This document shows positions 60,236 to 64,000 of a DNA stretch of 64,000 nucleotides, one piece after another (the stretch's first letter is position 1; every line of letters starts with the position of its first letter). The notes below the pieces were generated by a model that did no database searches, was not told the origin of the DNA, and saw only the letters and a program-made list of their open reading frames with translations. Source of the stretch: Parasphingorhabdus litoris DSM 22379 (GTDB lineage: Bacteria > Pseudomonadota > Alphaproteobacteria > Sphingomonadales > Sphingomonadaceae). Location of the stretch: the NCBI RefSeq assembly GCF_020906275.1, contig NZ_CP086727.1, positions 3,086,001-3,150,000 on the forward strand, in the 5' to 3' direction. The position numbers were made by a program, and so were the translations under genes.

Positions 60236-61861
60236 ATGACTGAGAAATGGCGTCTCAACGGCTGGATCTCGACGGCCTGGGGGATAGCGTTGATCGCCGC
60301 CATCCCGATATTCACCATCTTTTTTTATCTGCCATTGGGAGGAGCGGGTTCGTGGAGTCATTTGTGGCAAACCACCCTGCCCGACTATCTCCTGAACACG
60401 TTTTCGCTGATGCTCATGGTAGCGGTGATTGCCGGCTCTATCGGAATCACCACAGCATGGCTGATCACAACAACAGATTTTCCGGCCCGCCGCCTGCTAT
60501 CGTGGATGTTGATCCTGCCGCTTGCAGCGCCGGCCTATATCGTTGCCTATGTCTATACTGATTTTCTGTCTTTTGCCGGACCTGTCCAATCGGGACTGCG
60601 ATCGGCCTTTGGTTGGGGAATGGGCGATTACTGGTTTCCTCCGATCCGCAACATTCCCGGCGCAGCTTTGATGCTCGGGCTCGTCCTCTATCCCTATGTC
60701 TATCTACTCGCTCGTGCGGCTTTCGCAGCGCAGAGCCTAAGCCAGTTTCAAGCGGCACGGTCATTGGGTATCGGTCCCGGCAGGGCTTTTTTTCAAATCG
60801 CTTTGCCTTGCGCGCGGCCTGCCATTGCTGGAGGATTGGCTCTCGTCCTGATGGAAACGCTCGCTGACTATGGCGTTGCTGACTATTTTGCGATCCCGAC
60901 ATTCAGCACCGGCATCTTCCGAAATTGGCTCGCAATGGGCGACAAGCAGGCGGCCATGACACTGGCCGCAATCATGTTGTTATTCGTCATGCTGTTGCTC
61001 TGGCTGGAAAGCGGCAGCCGTAAAGGCCGCGTAGCCAGTGGTGATGGGTTGGCTTCCACGATGCCGCGACGCAAGCTCAATGCTTCAAAAGCCGCTTTAG
61101 CCACGCTGTGTTGCGCAATGCCAGTTCTGCTAGGCTTTGTGATACCAACTTTGATATTGCTGCACTATGCCACCAATGTCGGTGATGGACAGGGCTGGAT
61201 TGAGCTTTGGCAATATATGCAGGGAAGCTTATGGTTGGCTGCCATCGTGGCAATCGTCGCCGTCTGCCTCTCGCTGCTTCTCGCTTATGCTCAGCGCAGC
61301 AGCAATAGCCCAGTCGGTAAAGCCGCAATCCGGGTCGCAACTTTGGGTTATGCACTGCCTGGCGCTTTATTGGCGGTTGGGCTCTTGGCCCCACTCGGAA
61401 TTTTCGATCAGTGGATTACCGGACTGTCGCGGAACAATTTCGGCTATACGGGCGGACTGTTGCTAACCGGCAGCGGTGCGATCCTGGTCTATGCACTGAT
61501 CGTTCGTTTCCTCACCGTATCTTTCAATAGCATCAGCGGACAAATGACAAAAATTCCGCCATCGATGGATGCCGCGGCACGATCTCTGGGCGCGACGCCA
61601 GGTCGACTGATCCGCAAGATTCATATGCCAATTTTACGTGGCAGCCTTGCAGCGGGTGCGATGTTGGTCTTTGTCGATGTCCTTAGAGAACTGCCCGCAA
61701 CGCTAATATTGCGGCCATTTAATCTGGAAACACTAGCCACCCGGGTATACCGGCTAGCAAGCGACGAACGTTTAGCCGAAGCCTCGACCTCCGCTTTGCT
61801 CATCGTGATTGCCGGGTTGTTGCCGGTTCTGCTGCTGAACAGATTCGCCCAGAAAGGTTGA
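60236..61861 (+). CDS. Ferric iron ABC transporter, fused permease (FbpB type)
   Basis: A 541-residue inner-membrane permease with about twelve membrane segments and two permease domains in tandem, as in FbpB/SfuB. Each half has an EAA-type loop for ATPase contact: ARSLGIGPGRAFFQIALPCARPAIAGG near 180 and ARSLGATPGRLIRKIHMPILRGSLAAG near 450. It forms the channel for the iron delivered by the binding protein at 57988. Although divergent from the ATPase, the three genes together make a full Fe3+ uptake system. Confidence 0.94.
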   Translation: MTEKWRLNGWISTAWGIALIAAIPIFTIFFYLPLGGAGSWSHLWQTTLPDYLLNTFSLMLMVAVIAGSIGITTAWLITTTDFPARRLLSWMLILPLAAPAYIVAYVYTDFLSFAGPVQSGLRSAFGWGMGDYWFPPIRNIPGAALMLGLVLYPYVYLLARAAFAAQSLSQFQAARSLGIGPGRAFFQIALPCARPAIAGGLALVLMETLADYGVADYFAIPTFSTGIFRNWLAMGDKQAAMTLAAIMLLFVMLLLWLESGSRKGRVASGDGLASTMPRRKLNASKAALATLCCAMPVLLGFVIPTLILLHYATNVGDGQGWIELWQYMQGSLWLAAIVAIVAVCLSLLLAYAQRSSNSPVGKAAIRVATLGYALPGALLAVGLLAPLGIFDQWITGLSRNNFGYTGGLLLTGSGAILVYALIVRFLTVSFNSISGQMTKIPPSMDAAARSLGATPGRLIRKIHMPILRGSLAAGAMLVFVDVLRELPATLILRPFNLETLATRVYRLASDERLAEASTSALLIVIAGLLPVLLLNRFAQKG

Positions 61862-61962
61862 TAGCGGCTGTCGAGATCATATACTGCGCCAATGTGTATG
61901 CGCTTCAAAGAAGCTCGCCTGTTACCCAATTTCGGCCAGACATTTAAGCTTACGCCAGACAC

Positions 61963-61998
61963 AAAAAAACCGCCAACCCGTTGGGGCAGCGGCTTTTT
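61963..61998. terminator. Terminator of the rRNA operon / after the permease gene
   Basis: On the minus strand, a GC-rich hairpin (GCCGCTGCCCC..GGGTTGGCGG) followed by seven T, directly after the initiator tRNA. It also has a T run on the plus strand, so it may end the permease transcript too. Confidence 0.85.
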
Positions 61999-62000
61999 GT

Positions 62001-62077
<77 letters not shown>

Positions 62078-62114
62078 CCACCAAGACGATCTGCCTTATC
62101 AGCAAATCTGAAAA

Positions 62115-62154
62115 TAAAAAAGCGACCGGCCCGGTGCCGGACAGGCCGCTTTTT
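62115..62154 (-). terminator. Hairpin between 5S rRNA and tRNA-fMet
   Basis: On the minus strand AAAAAGCGGCC..CCGG-CAC-CGG..GGTCGCTTTTT: a GC-rich stem flanked by A and T runs. It may be a terminator that reduces transcription into tRNA-fMet, or a processing site. Confidence 0.6.
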
Positions 62155-62209
62155 GAAAAAGTGAATGGGTTATTTCCTCGTGACTACATCTTCATGCGCC
62201 TGCTGCAAT

Positions 62210-62325
62210 GCCTGGCGACGACCTACTCTTCCATGCCTTAAGACAAAGTACCATCGGCGCTAACTGGTTTCACGGCCGAGTTCGAGATGGGATCGGGTGG
62301 GGCACAGTCGCTATGGCCACCAAGC
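62210..62325 (-). rRNA. rrf: 5S ribosomal RNA
   Basis: About 116 bases. The conserved core CCCACCCGATCCCATCTCGAA (loop B/C) and GCGCCGATGGTACT (helix IV/loop E) are clear on the minus strand, and the ends GCTTGGTGGC and GTCGCCAGGC pair as stem I. It lies about 155 bases after 23S, as usual. Confidence 0.95.
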
Positions 62326-62479
62326 AATGAAGCAAGCGCATAAGCTGTAGTTACGGGTCTTTTAATCGATGTGGTTATGACATGCACAATTTTAACCGTG
62401 CATGCTGACCATGGGCCGAGCTTAATCGTCCACGCCTACAACGATGCTTTCCAACATTGTTGTTGATGGCGGGATTCTA

Positions 62480-64000
<1,521 letters not shown>

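Overview
The window reads as chromosomal DNA of an alphaproteobacterium, most likely order Sphingomonadales (a relative of Sphingopyxis, Sphingorhabdus or Parasphingorhabdus). The markers are a CpdR-type single-domain regulator beside N-formylglutamate amidohydrolase, SapC, a split pntAA-pntAB-pntB transhydrogenase with a tiny aa3-oxidase subunit IV, the rpmF-plsX-fabH run, and an rRNA operon ending in 5S then initiator tRNA. Gene density is high, and same-strand neighbours often overlap by 4 bases (ATGA). I see no prophage, CRISPR array, transposase or plasmid replication gene. The genus assignment is inference.

Layout. 1-4.8 kb: end of a short-chain dehydrogenase, then a minus-strand run (GNAT, DUF1285, CoA-type NUDIX, CCA-adding enzyme, SDR, NTF2-like). 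5-15 kb: DUF1499 membrane protein, PQQ-type sugar dehydrogenase lipoprotein, ICMT-like methyltransferase, Tag glycosylase, a photolyase-like flavoprotein without the usual N-terminal antenna domain coupled to a 60-residue HTH protein, a GGDEF/EAL protein, threonine aldolase and an EamA exporter. 15-19.7 kb: a 7TM histidine kinase, a divergent NarL/FixJ regulator and an unrecognised 551-residue secreted protein with a strong terminator. 19.7-30.5 kb: DUF6151, cNMP-patatin protein, DUF2855, AGCS symporter, YqaA, GshA and a TonB-dependent receptor. 30.5-38 kb: VOC protein, DinB coupled to a pentapeptide/LprI-type protein, Bcr/CflA exporter, DUF2147, and a diheme cytochrome/beta-helix pair. 38-50 kb: MarR with enoyl-CoA hydratase behind a double operator, an Asp/Glu racemase-like protein with one catalytic Cys replaced by Ser, the transhydrogenase, a sigma-54 activator, a DEAD-box helicase, a GlcD-like oxidase and SapC. 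50-56 kb: a candidate structured small RNA, N-formylglutamate amidohydrolase, CpdR, tRNA-Val, an AraC regulator, fabH, plsX and rpmF. 56-62 kb: an iron region (Glu/Gly-tract lipoprotein, PiuC-type hydroxylase, ferric ABC transporter) with Fur-like boxes. 62-64 kb: initiator tRNA, 5S and the 3' part of 23S, all on the minus strand.

The least explained material is non-coding. Three kinds of self-complementary repeat lie between genes. Type 1 (25.4 kb and 35.4 kb) has 37-bp inverted ends that each contain a hairpin; the hairpin sequence differs between copies but stays paired, and the inner core is reversed between copies. Type 2 (26.3 kb) has perfect 19-bp inverted ends. Type 3 (20.5 kb and 41.85 kb) is hairpin - CCATCTCC - spacer - GGAGATGG - hairpin; one copy lies inside the 5' end of pntB and appears to be translated. 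At 50.5 kb a chain of hairpins with C-rich unpaired stretches ends in a textbook terminator and looks like an unannotated sRNA.
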